Source: Brevibacillus borstelensis (GTDB lineage: Bacteria > Bacillota > Bacilli > Brevibacillales > Brevibacillaceae). From it: a stretch of 64,000 nt of DNA. Positions 50,602 through 59,540 of the stretch are shown piece by piece. Within the stretch, counting starts at the first letter, position 1. Each line of letters opens with the position of its first letter. The notes beneath the pieces are model-generated. The model had not been told where the DNA came from. It saw nothing but the letters and a program-made list of their open reading frames with translations, and searched no databases. The position numbers and the translations under genes were made by a program. The stretch covers positions 62,001 through 126,000 of the forward strand of contig NZ_RHHO01000033.1 of NCBI RefSeq assembly GCF_003710865.1, read 5' to 3'.

Positions 50602-51402
50602 TTAGTTTCGAGAAGCGGGCAGCTTTTCGGCGAGCTCGGGGTGGATCAGGGAGACAAGACGCTCCAATCCGTCCAGGATACGCGGAGAGGGCCTGCAGTA
50701 GAGGCCTTCTTCCAAAAGGTGCACCTGCTTTTTCCGAATAGCCGCCATCTCTTGCCATTCAAGGCGATCAGTGATCATAGCCGGTTTAATCCTTCGAAGC
50801 TCAATGCCGCACCAGACTACGCAAATATGGTCGGGATTGCGTTCCAGGACCATCTCGCGGGTCGCTTTTACATTGGGGACGGAAAAATCGGCAAACACAT
50901 TCATGGCGCCGGCGATCTCGCTTACATCCGTCAGCCAGTTGTCCCGGCCCGGGGTGTAGATCGGATTGGGCCACCACTCCCAGTAGAGCTTTGGCGTAGT
51001 TTCAGCAGCCAACGCTGTTTGCCTGATGGTTTCAGATCTTTCGACAAAGTGATTGGCAAGCCGCTCTGCTTCCAGGTGTCTGCCGGTCGCTTCCCCGACG
51101 AGCCGGATATCCCGCGGGATGTCGGTGAAACGCTGCGGGTTGAGGACGATATGGGGAATCCGGCGGGCAATCAATGCTTCCACATTCTTTTCCATTCCAG
51201 GGACACTGAGCGAAGCTACGACCAAATCCGGTTTGAGGGCTTCCACCTTTTCCATGTCGATGGTCAGGTCAGGTCCGACGCGAGGCAAATGCTGCCACTC
51301 GCCTGGCCAGTCAGAGTGATCATCCAGCCCCACCACTTCCTCTTTCAACCCCAGATAATAGAGAATCTCCGTATTGCTCGGACAGATGGAAACGATCCGC
51401 AT
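50602..51402 (-). CDS. BtuF-like cobalamin/siderophore-binding-fold protein without signal peptide
   Basis: A 266-residue protein of the class III periplasmic-binding fold (helical backbone type). IVSICPSNTEILYYLGL, GLDDHSDWP and LKPDLVVAS are typical of cobalamin-binding BtuF-like proteins. There is no signal peptide or lipobox: the ATG at 51402, with GGAGGGGGAAGGG upstream, starts directly at the first strand. It therefore seems to act in the cytoplasm, and no ABC permease is near. It is downstream of yuiD on the same strand. Confidence 0.78.
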   Translation of the reverse strand: MRIVSICPSNTEILYYLGLKEEVVGLDDHSDWPGEWQHLPRVGPDLTIDMEKVEALKPDLVVASLSVPGMEKNVEALIARRIPHIVLNPQRFTDIPRDIRLVGEATGRHLEAERLANHFVERSETIRQTALAAETTPKLYWEWWPNPIYTPGRDNWLTDVSEIAGAMNVFADFSVPNVKATREMVLERNPDHICVVWCGIELRRIKPAMITDRLEWQEMAAIRKKQVHLLEEGLYCRPSPRILDGLERLVSLIHPELAEKLPASRN

Positions 51403-51476
51403 AACCCTTCCCCCTCCGGTTGTGTAAAGATCAGACCAGGACAGATTTTTCGTCTCCTGGTCTTTCTGTCGCCTGC

Positions 51477-51959
51477 TTATGCATAGAAGAGACGATCGAC
51501 GATAATGGCGATCACGATTCCCAGCCATCCGCCGATAAGCACCTCGATCGGCTGGTGACCGAGCAGTTCCTTCAGCTTCTGGGCCTTTTCCTGATTCGGA
51601 CGGACCTTGAAGGTTTTCATGCCTTCCAGAAGGTGATTGAATTCATCTACCAGCTTATTCAGAACGACAGCCTGCATTCCTGCATGGCGGCGAACGCCAG
51701 CCGCATCAAACATGACGATGATGCCGATAATGGCAGAAATGGCAAACATGCTGCTGGTGAAGCCTTCGCGAATGCCGACTGCTGTGGACAGTGCGGTAAC
51801 AGCTGAGGAATGAGAACTGGGCATACCGCCTGTGCTGAACAAAAGCGACCACTGCCACGTCTTGGTGGCAAAGTAAGTAAGGGGAATCTTGACAAACTGG
51901 GCAATTCCTATGGCAATCAAAGCCGCCCATAAGGGAAAGTTGTCAAATATCGCTGCCAT
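51477..51959 (-). CDS. yuiD: YuiD-like divergent PAP2 family membrane protein
   Basis: A 160-residue membrane protein of the divergent PAP2/DUF212 family. GGMPSSHSSAVTALS and DAAGVRRHAG carry the PSSHS and RxxxH-like phosphatase residues. Helices lie at about 8-26, 55-90 and 135-156. A lipid-phosphate phosphatase-like role is possible. The ATG at 51959 has AAAGGAATG 13 bases upstream. It precedes the BtuF-like gene by 74 bases. Confidence 0.82.
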   Translation of the reverse strand: MAAIFDNFPLWAALIAIGIAQFVKIPLTYFATKTWQWSLLFSTGGMPSSHSSAVTALSTAVGIREGFTSSMFAISAIIGIIVMFDAAGVRRHAGMQAVVLNKLVDEFNHLLEGMKTFKVRPNQEKAQKLKELLGHQPIEVLIGGWLGIVIAIIVDRLFYA

Positions 51960-52109
51960 AGTGAAAATCCATTCCTTTCTGCTGTGCACTTCTAGAGATT
52001 ATTGTAACAGAACGGCGTTATGCTCATCCGTGAAGTTTTCGTTGGGATTTCGAGACAAGCCAATCTGTGTTACCATAAAGATGGAAGGTTTGAAACGGAG
52101 GCAACGCTT

Positions 52110-52481
52110 ATGAGTTACCCCGAGCAGTATCTCCAGTTTATTGATTTGTTCAATAAAAAAGAATACTACGAGTGTCACGATCTGCTGGAAGAAATCTGGA
52201 TGGAGGATAAATCCAACAAGTTCCTTCAGGGACTCCTGCAGATGGCAGTCGGGCTGTACCATTTCTCCGGCGGCAACATCAAGGGAGCGCGCTGGATGTT
52301 CGAAAACAGCCGCAAGTACCTGACGCCCTATGCGCCCAGGCACTGGGATCTGGACGTATCTGCCGTGCTTGCTTTTCTGAATGAATGCATAGCAGCACTT
52401 CCCGAGGAGAATGCCATCCCGTACACAGAGGCAAAGGCGATGCCGTTTCCTGACTTGCACCTGACGCTGGGCACGCGCTGA
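52110..52481 (+). CDS. DUF309 family protein
   Basis: A 123-residue helical protein with the DUF309 signature KKEYYECHDLLEEIWM followed by FLQGLLQMAVGLYHFSGGN. Function unknown; the conserved His and Glu residues may bind metal. The ATG at 52110 has GGAGG eight bases upstream. It lies 60 bases upstream of pepA and may be in the same operon. Confidence 0.83.
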   Translation: MSYPEQYLQFIDLFNKKEYYECHDLLEEIWMEDKSNKFLQGLLQMAVGLYHFSGGNIKGARWMFENSRKYLTPYAPRHWDLDVSAVLAFLNECIAALPEENAIPYTEAKAMPFPDLHLTLGTR

Positions 52482-52541
52482 AAATCGGAAAACAAATGTG
52501 CCCATAATTGTATCCTATCACAGAGAAAGAAGGAAGAGTAT

Positions 52542-54044
52542 ATGAACGTCACTGTAGAAAAACGTATGGATGGGTGGAACGTCGCCTGCGACGAGTTGAT
52601 CATTCCTCTCTGGAAAGGAGAGGAGATTGCGGCGGCGTATCCGGAGTTGGACCAACGCTTTGACGGCGGTCTTGCCGCGATGCAAGCGGATAAGGAGTTC
52701 AGCGGCGAAGCGAAGACAGTGGCTATTGTTCACACGATGGGAAAACTGGCGGCAAAAAAATTAATCATCGCCGGCATGGGCAATCCCGAGTCGTTTGACT
52801 TCGTTTCGGCACGGGCTGCATGGGGACGCGCAGCCAAGGTTTCCACGACGAAGGGAAAGGAAAAGCTCGTTGCGATCGATGTGCGGACGAAGGGAAGTCT
52901 GGAGCTGGACCGTCTGGCTCAGGCGATGACAGAAGCGTTTGGGCTCGCTTCGTACCATTACGAGGGCTACCGTCAAAAGCCGAAGCGCGAAGCGGAACCG
53001 CTCAGCACCGTTCAGCTTCTGGTCGGCAGCGATGAGGAAGCCGCGACCGCTATGGTCGGCGTGATGCGCGGCGAGGCGCTGGCGCAGGGAACCAATTTGG
53101 CCCGCACGCTTGTCAACGAGCCCGGCAATTACTTGACACCGACCGCGTTGAAGGACGCTGTCGTGGCTGTCGCCGAGCGCTACGGTATGGAGTATGAAGT
53201 GCTGGCAAAAGATAAACTGGAGGAATTGGGGATGGGCGGCGTTCTGTCCGTTGCAAAGGGAAGCGCGGAGGAGCCGTTCGTCGTCGCCGTCAAATACCAG
53301 GGCAAGGAAAACTGGGAAGACGTCATCGGTCTGATCGGAAAAGGCGTTACCTTTGATACGGGCGGTATTTCCATCAAGCCGGTAGCCGGCATGGAGGACA
53401 TGAAATCGGATATGGGCGGGGCAGCGGCCATGATCGGGGCTCTGGAAGCGATCGGGCAGCTAAAGCCGAAAGCAAACATCCTGACCGTGATCGGCTGTGT
53501 CGAAAACATGCCATCATCAACGGCCTACAAGCCTGGGGACGTCATCACTACGATGAGCGGGAGAACCGTTGAAATCATCACCACCGATGCGGAAGGCCGA
53601 CTCGTTCTGGCGGACTGCATTACATATGCCAAACAGAAAGGCGTTTCCTGCCTGCTCGACGCGGCTACCTTGACCGGGGGCATCGTCGTCGCACTGGGCC
53701 ACTACTGCTCCGGTGTCATGACGAACAACGACGCTTTGGTGGGAGAGGTACTGGATGCTGCCGGCCAAGCGGGTGAACGGCTCTGGCAGCTTCCGACCTT
53801 TGACGAATACCGCGAGCTGAACAAAAGCCGTTTTGCCGATCTGAAAAACTCGGGCGGACGTTACGGTCACGGCATTATCGGCGGAGTCTTTTTGCAGGAG
53901 TTTGCCGAAGAGACGCCGTGGGCACATCTGGACATCGCGGGCACAGCGTATTCTGCCAGCGCGAATGATATGAACCCGGCAGGCGGTACAGGCGTCATGG
54001 TGCGAACCATCGCCCAGTTTGTAATGAACCGCAGCCAGGCATAA
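52542..54044 (+). CDS. pepA: Leucyl aminopeptidase, M17 family (YuiE/PepA)
   Basis: A 500-residue two-metal aminopeptidase releasing N-terminal residues from peptides in the cytoplasm. The M17 signatures KGVTFDTGGISIKP (metal/catalytic Lys region) and TTDAEGRLVLAD (NTDAEGRL motif with Thr) are present, with GGRYGHGIIGGVFL near the C-terminus. It matches YuiE of the B. subtilis yui cluster. The ATG follows AGAAGGAAG. Confidence 0.94.
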   Translation: MNVTVEKRMDGWNVACDELIIPLWKGEEIAAAYPELDQRFDGGLAAMQADKEFSGEAKTVAIVHTMGKLAAKKLIIAGMGNPESFDFVSARAAWGRAAKVSTTKGKEKLVAIDVRTKGSLELDRLAQAMTEAFGLASYHYEGYRQKPKREAEPLSTVQLLVGSDEEAATAMVGVMRGEALAQGTNLARTLVNEPGNYLTPTALKDAVVAVAERYGMEYEVLAKDKLEELGMGGVLSVAKGSAEEPFVVAVKYQGKENWEDVIGLIGKGVTFDTGGISIKPVAGMEDMKSDMGGAAAMIGALEAIGQLKPKANILTVIGCVENMPSSTAYKPGDVITTMSGRTVEIITTDAEGRLVLADCITYAKQKGVSCLLDAATLTGGIVVALGHYCSGVMTNNDALVGEVLDAAGQAGERLWQLPTFDEYRELNKSRFADLKNSGGRYGHGIIGGVFLQEFAEETPWAHLDIAGTAYSASANDMNPAGGTGVMVRTIAQFVMNRSQA

Positions 54045-54099
54045 GTACAGATACACGATCAAACAGCCAATCATAGCGGAATGAAGGAGGAAGTTATCC

Positions 54100-54534
54100 A
54101 TGTTCCAAAATCCAAGCGATGAAAAACGCCGCCAGCTCCTGCAGGAGGCAAACACAATCGCAGTCGTAGGTCTTTCCGACAAGCCGGATCGGACCAGTCA
54201 CATGGTAGCGGCAGCCATGCAGAGCGCTGGCTACAAGATCATCCCGGTCAATCCGGTGATCGCGGGAAAAACGGTACTGGGTGAAAAAGTCGTCGCCTCG
54301 CTTACCGACATCGACGAGCCTGTCGACATTGTAAACGTCTTCCGCCGCAGCGAGGATATTCCTCCCGTGGCCGAAGAAACGCTGAAGATGAAGCATAAGC
54401 CGAAGGCATTTTGGCTGCAGCAGGGCATCTCCAACGAGCAGGCGGCAGAGCAGGTGTCCAAGGAAGGCATCGACGTCATTATGGATCTGTGCATAAAGGT
54501 GGACCACGCTCTTTTACGCATTGGCAAGAAGTAA
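54100..54534 (+). CDS. CoA-binding domain protein (YneT/YccU-like)
   Basis: A 144-residue Rossmann-fold protein of the CoA-binding family. The pattern IAVVGLSDKPDRTSHMVAAAMQSAGYKIIPVNP is diagnostic, followed by FRRSEDIPPVAEE and WLQQGISNEQA. It corresponds to B. subtilis YneT. Physiological role unknown. AAGGAGG lies upstream of the ATG, 55 bases after pepA. Confidence 0.88.
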   Translation: MFQNPSDEKRRQLLQEANTIAVVGLSDKPDRTSHMVAAAMQSAGYKIIPVNPVIAGKTVLGEKVVASLTDIDEPVDIVNVFRRSEDIPPVAEETLKMKHKPKAFWLQQGISNEQAAEQVSKEGIDVIMDLCIKVDHALLRIGKK

Positions 54535-54585
54535 TGGCTGCACAAAAACAACCGTGGAATGGTTTCGGCGAAGGAGTGAAGTCAG

Positions 54586-55182
54586 ATGTTTTACAACAAG
54601 ACAGCAGAGGCAAAAAATGACCGTGTCCCACCGAATCAAAAGGTGACGACCGGCTTCCCTGTATTGCATTACGGCGAAGTGCCGGAGTACACCGATCTTG
54701 CTGCGCAGTGGAGCTTCCGCATCTTCGGGCTCGTGGAAGAGGAAGTGACATTGTCGTACGAGCAGATGATGGCTCTTCCAAAAGGAACGACCACGAACGA
54801 CATTCACTGCGTTACAGGCTGGAGCAAGCTGGACAACGTCTGGGAAGGCATCCCCGTAGAAGAGATCGTCAAGCTCGTCAAGGTCAAGCCGGAGGCCAAA
54901 TACGTCATGCTTCACGCGGAGCACGGCTGGACAGCCAACATGCCGCTCAGCGACTTTTTGACGCCGGGCAATCTATTTGCCAACAAGCATAACGGCGAGG
55001 AACTGACGCCGGACCACGGCTGGCCGCTCCGTTTTGTCATTCCTCACCTGTATTTCTGGAAGAGTGCAAAGTGGGTGCGCGGCATCGAGTTTTTGGAGCG
55101 TGACAAGCAGGGCTTCTGGGAGAAAAACGGGTATCATATGTATGGCGATCCCTGGAAGGAGCAGCGTTTTGCGTGGGATTAA
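54586..55182 (+). CDS. yuiH: Molybdopterin-dependent oxidoreductase, YuiH-like
   Basis: A 198-residue protein of the sulfite-oxidase fold Mo-binding family. Cys75 in IHCVTGWSKLD is the expected molybdenum ligand, and HAEHGWTANMPL matches the cofactor-binding region. There is no twin-arginine signal, so a cytoplasmic location is likely, unlike MsrP. It matches B. subtilis YuiH. The substrate is unknown. The ATG follows GAAGGAG, and a terminator follows. Confidence 0.87.
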   Translation: MFYNKTAEAKNDRVPPNQKVTTGFPVLHYGEVPEYTDLAAQWSFRIFGLVEEEVTLSYEQMMALPKGTTTNDIHCVTGWSKLDNVWEGIPVEEIVKLVKVKPEAKYVMLHAEHGWTANMPLSDFLTPGNLFANKHNGEELTPDHGWPLRFVIPHLYFWKSAKWVRGIEFLERDKQGFWEKNGYHMYGDPWKEQRFAWD

Positions 55183-55195
55183 ATAGACGTAGAAA

Positions 55196-55223
55196 GGAGG
55201 CGGAGAAACCGCCTCTTTTTTTT
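55196..55223 (+). terminator. Terminator of yuiH
   Basis: GAGGCGG-agaaa-CCGCCTC followed by seven T. Confidence 0.88.
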
Positions 55224-55240
55224 GAACCATAGCGGGACTT

Positions 55241-56056
55241 CTACTGTTCAATCCTCGGCCTCGTAGGATAACAGTCCGGCATTTTCACATCCGATACCTC
55301 AGACAGCTTCAGCAAGTAATAACACTCCTCCCGCGACATGTGGTCGGCCATCAGCGGAGACAGCACGACCAATACTTCATCCCGCAAGCGCATTTCCGTC
55401 AATTCATGCAAGAAGGATTGGAAAAGCTGAATCTCCATTTCTGCCTGGTGATGGAAACGGCTTAGCGCAGGAAAGCTTTGCAAATGGGTACGGAGATATC
55501 CGGCCAATTCAACGGCTTTTAGATAAAAATGTTCAAACTGCTTCGTAAAATGATTGCTTTTTTGCTTATAGTCATGTTCCACCATGTCCAGAAGCGAACT
55601 GATCGTAGCAGCATGCCCGGCAGCGTCAGACAGCCACAGCAGATGATAATGAACGGCATGAAAAGTGGGAGCTCCGCTTCCGGAAAGGACATCGTTGAGG
55701 ATTCGTTCGTATTCCTCCAATTCGTTTACCATGTGGTTTAAAAAAGTGGGAGGCAGGCTGATCGCAATCTTTCCGACAAGATGCCGCTCCAATAGATGAA
55801 GCTTAAATTCACGCAATTTCTCCGTGAAGAGGCTCGCCTGTTGATTCAGCAAATGAATGTCCTCGCCAGAGAGATTTTGGCGTGCGTATTCAAGCAGCTT
55901 GTCAAAGGACTTGATAAAGTGGCTTGCTTGCTCAATCTCACGGGTCTCTTTTGGCGCCAGTGACTGATGAATAAACCGGGCATGATCGCCGAGTATTTGC
56001 AGCCAAAATCTATGTTCAAACATAATGTCACTTTGTACATCGACTTTGTTTTTCAT
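55241..56056 (-). CDS. DUF2935 family protein
   Basis: A 271-residue all-helical protein made of two similar halves, each with a His/Glu-rich helix: FEHRFWLQILGDHARFI in the first and HFTKQFEHFYLKA in the second. The pattern matches DUF2935, a hemerythrin-like or ferritin-like metal-binding family of Firmicutes; function unknown. The ATG follows GGGAGGGAA. It is divergent from the Crp-type fragment. Confidence 0.78.
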   Translation of the reverse strand: MKNKVDVQSDIMFEHRFWLQILGDHARFIHQSLAPKETREIEQASHFIKSFDKLLEYARQNLSGEDIHLLNQQASLFTEKLREFKLHLLERHLVGKIAISLPPTFLNHMVNELEEYERILNDVLSGSGAPTFHAVHYHLLWLSDAAGHAATISSLLDMVEHDYKQKSNHFTKQFEHFYLKAVELAGYLRTHLQSFPALSRFHHQAEMEIQLFQSFLHELTEMRLRDEVLVVLSPLMADHMSREECYYLLKLSEVSDVKMPDCYPTRPRIEQ

Positions 56057-56102
56057 GTCATTCCCTCCCTTTGCACACTTCAGGGTATGTGCAGGAGCCC
56101 AA

Positions 56103-56390
56103 ATGTGTGTAAAGGGTGAACAGGGGAATCGGATGCACCCCGTGGAAGTGAGATTGGCCAGTTATCTGTTGTCTGTCTGCTTTGATGCAGCCGATTCCCG
56201 GTTTCAAGGGCAATTGAGCACGGCCAGTCTGAGGGATGCCGCGAACTCAATCGGAACCAGCTACCGACATCTGAACAGGGTCATCCGGCAGTTTTGCACG
56301 GAGGGTCTGATCGAACGCAGCAAAGAGTACATCCTGGTTGCGGACAAGGAAGGGGTAAGAGCGCTGGCAGGCGATAATATTTACGAATAG
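56103..56390 (+). pseudogene. Crp/Fnr-type HTH domain, N-terminal sensor missing (YeiL-like)
   Basis: The 95-residue product is the C-terminal DNA-binding part of a Crp/Fnr regulator: LASYLL helix, then TASLRDAANSIGTSYRHLNRVIRQFCTEGLI as the HTH, resembling YeiL. The cyclic-nucleotide-type sensor domain of about 120 residues is absent, and the upstream sequence is the divergent DUF2935 promoter. Starts with partial ribosome binding sites exist at 56103 and 56133, so a small HTH protein could still be made. Remnant or domain-only regulator are both possible. Confidence 0.65.
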
Positions 56391-56468
56391 ACACATGGCA
56401 ATAGGCTTCAGAAGAGCAGGGCGGCGATCAATCATCATCCAGGGTGCAATCACGGGAGAGGAAAGCGT

Positions 56469-56939
56469 ATGATATCGGGACGGATACTTGCAGTTCTCGC
56501 AGGTTCGCTGGTCAGTCTGCAAAATATTTTCAACAGCAAGGTAAATGAACGAGCGGGATCCTGGGCAACCACGGCGCTCGTATTAGGCATGGGATTTTTG
56601 GCTTCGCTTGTGATCGGTCTGCTATTTGAAGGCGCAGAGCTGTCTGTCTTGGAAAAGATGCAGCCCTGGTACTGGTTTAGCGGTTTGATCGGAGTTGGAG
56701 TAGTCATTTGTCTGGTGCAGGGGATCAGGCTGCTCGGCCCAACGTACGCCAGCTCGGTCGTTTTGTCAGCGCAGCTCGGATTTGCGTTATTGTGGGTCTC
56801 TCTAGGCTGGTTCGGTTTGGAGCAAGTCCCGTTTACTTTCAAACAGGTGGTCGGCGTGCTGGTCCTCGTCGGCAGTATCATCGTTTTTAAATTTGGCGGT
56901 AAACATGAGGCGCAGGAGTCGTCCAAGCAGCCAGCGTAG
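56469..56939 (+). CDS. DMT transporter, YdcZ family
   Basis: A 156-residue membrane protein with about five helices of the YdcZ (DUF606) branch of the drug/metabolite superfamily. The start LAVLAGSLVSLQNIFNSKV is typical. Substrate unknown; half-size members often pair, but only one copy is here. The ATG follows GGAGAGGA. Confidence 0.82.
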   Translation: MISGRILAVLAGSLVSLQNIFNSKVNERAGSWATTALVLGMGFLASLVIGLLFEGAELSVLEKMQPWYWFSGLIGVGVVICLVQGIRLLGPTYASSVVLSAQLGFALLWVSLGWFGLEQVPFTFKQVVGVLVLVGSIIVFKFGGKHEAQESSKQPA

Positions 56940-57078
56940 ATGATCCGTTGAGCTTTCTCGCAGGCGATGACCTGTGTGCACATTCCGTTTTCGTTATCGG
57001 AAATAGCTGCCATCCGTTTGCCTCTTCTCCCTGGCGGTTGCGCTCAGGGATTTTTTATTGGGCAGGCGGGTACTGCCA

Positions 57079-57321
57079 CTACAGCTTGACAGCGAACAGC
57101 CAGAGAATCACCCCAGCCACGGCAGCACCTAGCAGGAGCAGCACCGCCCATATTGTGCTATTTCCCTGCTGCTTTGCTTGTACTTGTTCCTGACCCTGGT
57201 TCTTTTCTTGTTCCTTTGGTTGTTTCTTTCTGAACAGCAGCGGCAATTGAGAAGCGGCTATCGCGGCAATGCCCGAAAAAATCCAGAACCGCATCGTTTT
57301 CTTCGTTTCGTTGTCTTCCAT
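57079..57321 (-). CDS. Small membrane protein with Gln-rich loop
   Basis: An 80-residue protein with two helices (about 12-29 and 58-77) joined by a Lys/Gln/Glu-rich linker (KEQEKNQGQEQVQAKQQGN). The ATG at 57321 follows GGAGGG. No family recognised. Confidence 0.6.
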   Translation of the reverse strand: MEDNETKKTMRFWIFSGIAAIAASQLPLLFRKKQPKEQEKNQGQEQVQAKQQGNSTIWAVLLLLGAAVAGVILWLFAVKL

Positions 57322-57478
57322 GCTCTGCACCCTCCTAATAGCTTCAGTATGCGTCAAATGCCGGGAAATGTTGTAGGAGGAACGGGTTTGTCCAACCGAG
57401 TCTAAATTGACTGTATGGGCAGCATCGCTGCATAGAAATATTGCGTTGGGAAATTTTATGGTTAAAAAGGGTGGGCTC

Positions 57479-59062
57479 ATGAAGATCAAGGATAGGGTTT
57501 CTTTATTGCTCGCCGTCAGCCTGTGCCTGTTGACCATCGGTTGCCGGACAGACCCCGGCCAGCAGCTAAACCAGCAAAGCGTCAAATCCCCGGCGTCTGC
57601 CAATCAAACGGCAAAACCCGTCATACTGATTGTCATTGATTCGTTGATGGACAAGCCATTGCGGGAAGCGATTCGGCAAGGCCGCGCCCCCGCTTTGAAG
57701 CATTTGCTAGCGAACGGGCACTACTTTCCGAAGGTCGTCAGCTCGTTTCCGACGATGTCCGTCACCATCGACAGCACTTTATTGACCGGGACATACGCAG
57801 ATCGGCATCATGTTCCGGGCCTTGTCTGGTACAGCGGCAAAGAAAAGCGGATGATTTTCTATGGAAACGGCCCAAAGGAGGCCATGAAAATCGATCAGCC
57901 GCAAGTATTGATAGACTCCGTGCAGCAGTTAAACCAGGTTCAATTGAACAAGGAAACGAAAACGATTCATGAGGAGCTGGCGGAAAAGGGAAAAAAATCG
58001 GCGTCGATCAATGCGATTGTATTTCGGGGAAAAACGGAACACAGCTTGAAAGTCCCCGGCTGGATCTCAGCCGCCACTCATATGCCAGACGCATTGAACG
58101 TAACGGGACCTGAATGGCTTTCCTATGCGGCGTTTGCACAACTGGACCCGAACAACCGCCACGACCGTCTGTGGAAAAAGTACGGGATGAACAATGATTT
58201 TTCCGGTCATGACGTGGCCTATTTGATCACGAAAAAACAGCTTCCGCCTTTTACAATCGCATACTTCCCGGAGAATGACATGACCGTCCACAGAGGGGGC
58301 GTCGCCAACCTGGATGGGATAGCAAAAGCGGATCAGGCGCTGCAGGTCGCGCTTAACGCTTACGGCTCGTGGGATCGGGCGGTGAAGAACGCCGTTTGGA
58401 TCGTTATGGGGGACAGTGCACAGAGCGCCGTGTACGACGACCGGGACAAAGCGACGGTCGACCTAAGACCGCTATTGGCTCCGTATCGGATCGCGAAAAT
58501 CGGCCAACCGGTAAGGCCCGAGGATCAGGTTGTGATTTCCACCAACGAGCGCATGGCTTACATCTATGCGATTGATAAGAAGGTCCGGTTAGCCGACATC
58601 GTGAAGCGGCTGCAGGCCGAGGACAAGCTCGATATCATTGCCGTGAAAGACGGCAAAAACGTGCGGGTTACTGCAGGCAATACCAGCGATCAGTTTTCTT
58701 ATCGTCCCGGCGGAAGATACACGGATGAGTACGGGCAAACATGGACGATATCGGGAGAACCGAAGCTGGCGGATATTGCGATTGCCAATAAGCGGATCAA
58801 ATACGGGAAGTATCCGGATGTTTTGGCGAGACTGTACGGTGCGGTGCATTCTCACGAAGGAAGGTATGTTGTCGTCACGATCAAACCCGGATACGAACTG
58901 GTCACGGAAAGCTCCCCCACTCATCTCGGCGGAGGAGCTCACGGTTCGCTTCATGAAAAAGATTCGCTTGTCCCGATGATTGTAGCCGGAACAGACACCC
59001 GGCCAAAAACGCTGCGCCTCATCGATATGAAAGACTGGATTTTGCAATTGGCAAATCGGTAG
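57479..59062 (+). CDS. Alkaline-phosphatase-superfamily phosphodiesterase lipoprotein
   Basis: A 527-residue lipoprotein (TIGC lipobox) of the type I phosphodiesterase/nucleotide pyrophosphatase family. The first metal site is ILIVIDSLMD; FPTMSVTIDSTLLTGTYADRHHVPG provides the nucleophilic Thr region, with metal residues also in MGDSAQSAVY and HLGGGAHGSLH. It is expected to act outside the membrane on phosphodiesters or phosphorylated polymers; substrate unknown. The ATG at 57479 has AAAGGGTGGG upstream. A bidirectional terminator follows. Confidence 0.85.
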   Translation: MKIKDRVSLLLAVSLCLLTIGCRTDPGQQLNQQSVKSPASANQTAKPVILIVIDSLMDKPLREAIRQGRAPALKHLLANGHYFPKVVSSFPTMSVTIDSTLLTGTYADRHHVPGLVWYSGKEKRMIFYGNGPKEAMKIDQPQVLIDSVQQLNQVQLNKETKTIHEELAEKGKKSASINAIVFRGKTEHSLKVPGWISAATHMPDALNVTGPEWLSYAAFAQLDPNNRHDRLWKKYGMNNDFSGHDVAYLITKKQLPPFTIAYFPENDMTVHRGGVANLDGIAKADQALQVALNAYGSWDRAVKNAVWIVMGDSAQSAVYDDRDKATVDLRPLLAPYRIAKIGQPVRPEDQVVISTNERMAYIYAIDKKVRLADIVKRLQAEDKLDIIAVKDGKNVRVTAGNTSDQFSYRPGGRYTDEYGQTWTISGEPKLADIAIANKRIKYGKYPDVLARLYGAVHSHEGRYVVVTIKPGYELVTESSPTHLGGGAHGSLHEKDSLVPMIVAGTDTRPKTLRLIDMKDWILQLANR

Positions 59063-59064
59063 AG

Positions 59065-59106
59065 AACAAACTCCCTCGCTGCCTGGACAGCACAGGGAGT
59101 TTGTTT
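59065..59106. terminator. Bidirectional terminator
   Basis: AACAAACTCCCT pairs with AGGGAGTTTGTT; it lies between convergent genes. Confidence 0.85.
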
Positions 59107-59138
59107 GAAGCATTACAGGCTGCTCGCCCCGCGACTGA

Positions 59139-59342
59139 TTATGCCTTTGACGGATCACCCATAAACCAGGATATATACGTGCACCGCTTGCAAATCAGGA
59201 TGGCTGCCTCTTTGTTTGCCCAATCCAGCCCGAAAAAGGTAGCTCCCCGCGAGTTTAACTGTCTATAGTCCTTGTCAAACGTGTCGTTTTGACAGCACGG
59301 ACAAGTGAGAATCGTCCCGCCGATTTTATATTTCAAACCCAT
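59139..59342 (-). CDS. Small zinc-ribbon protein
   Basis: A 67-residue protein with four cysteines in two CxxC-type knuckles (TCPCCQND near residue 14 and LICKRCTYISWF near 51), a zinc ribbon. The intervening segment is RGATFFGLDWANKEA. Similar small ribbons are common in Firmicutes and have no known role. The ATG follows CAGGGAGTG. Confidence 0.68.
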   Translation of the reverse strand: MGLKYKIGGTILTCPCCQNDTFDKDYRQLNSRGATFFGLDWANKEAAILICKRCTYISWFMGDPSKA

Positions 59343-59490
59343 TCACTCCCTGTCATTTGATACATAAAAATACGAAATTACCCAAAAAAAGGTTTCAAAA
59401 GGAGGCGGTCTGTGTGTCGTGGCAGTGTCCTCAAAAGGAGCGGCTTCCTCCCAAAACAAGTGATTTGGGGACTGAAGCGGAGCTTTTTGC

Positions 59491-59533
59491 AAAAAAGCAA
59501 GCGGCCATAGGAAATCAATGAGTCCATGGCCGC
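59491..59533 (-). terminator. Terminator of the HemAT-like gene
   Basis: On the minus strand GCGGCCAT pairs with ATGGCCGC, followed by TTGC and six T. Confidence 0.8.
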
Positions 59534-59540
59534 ATGCCGT

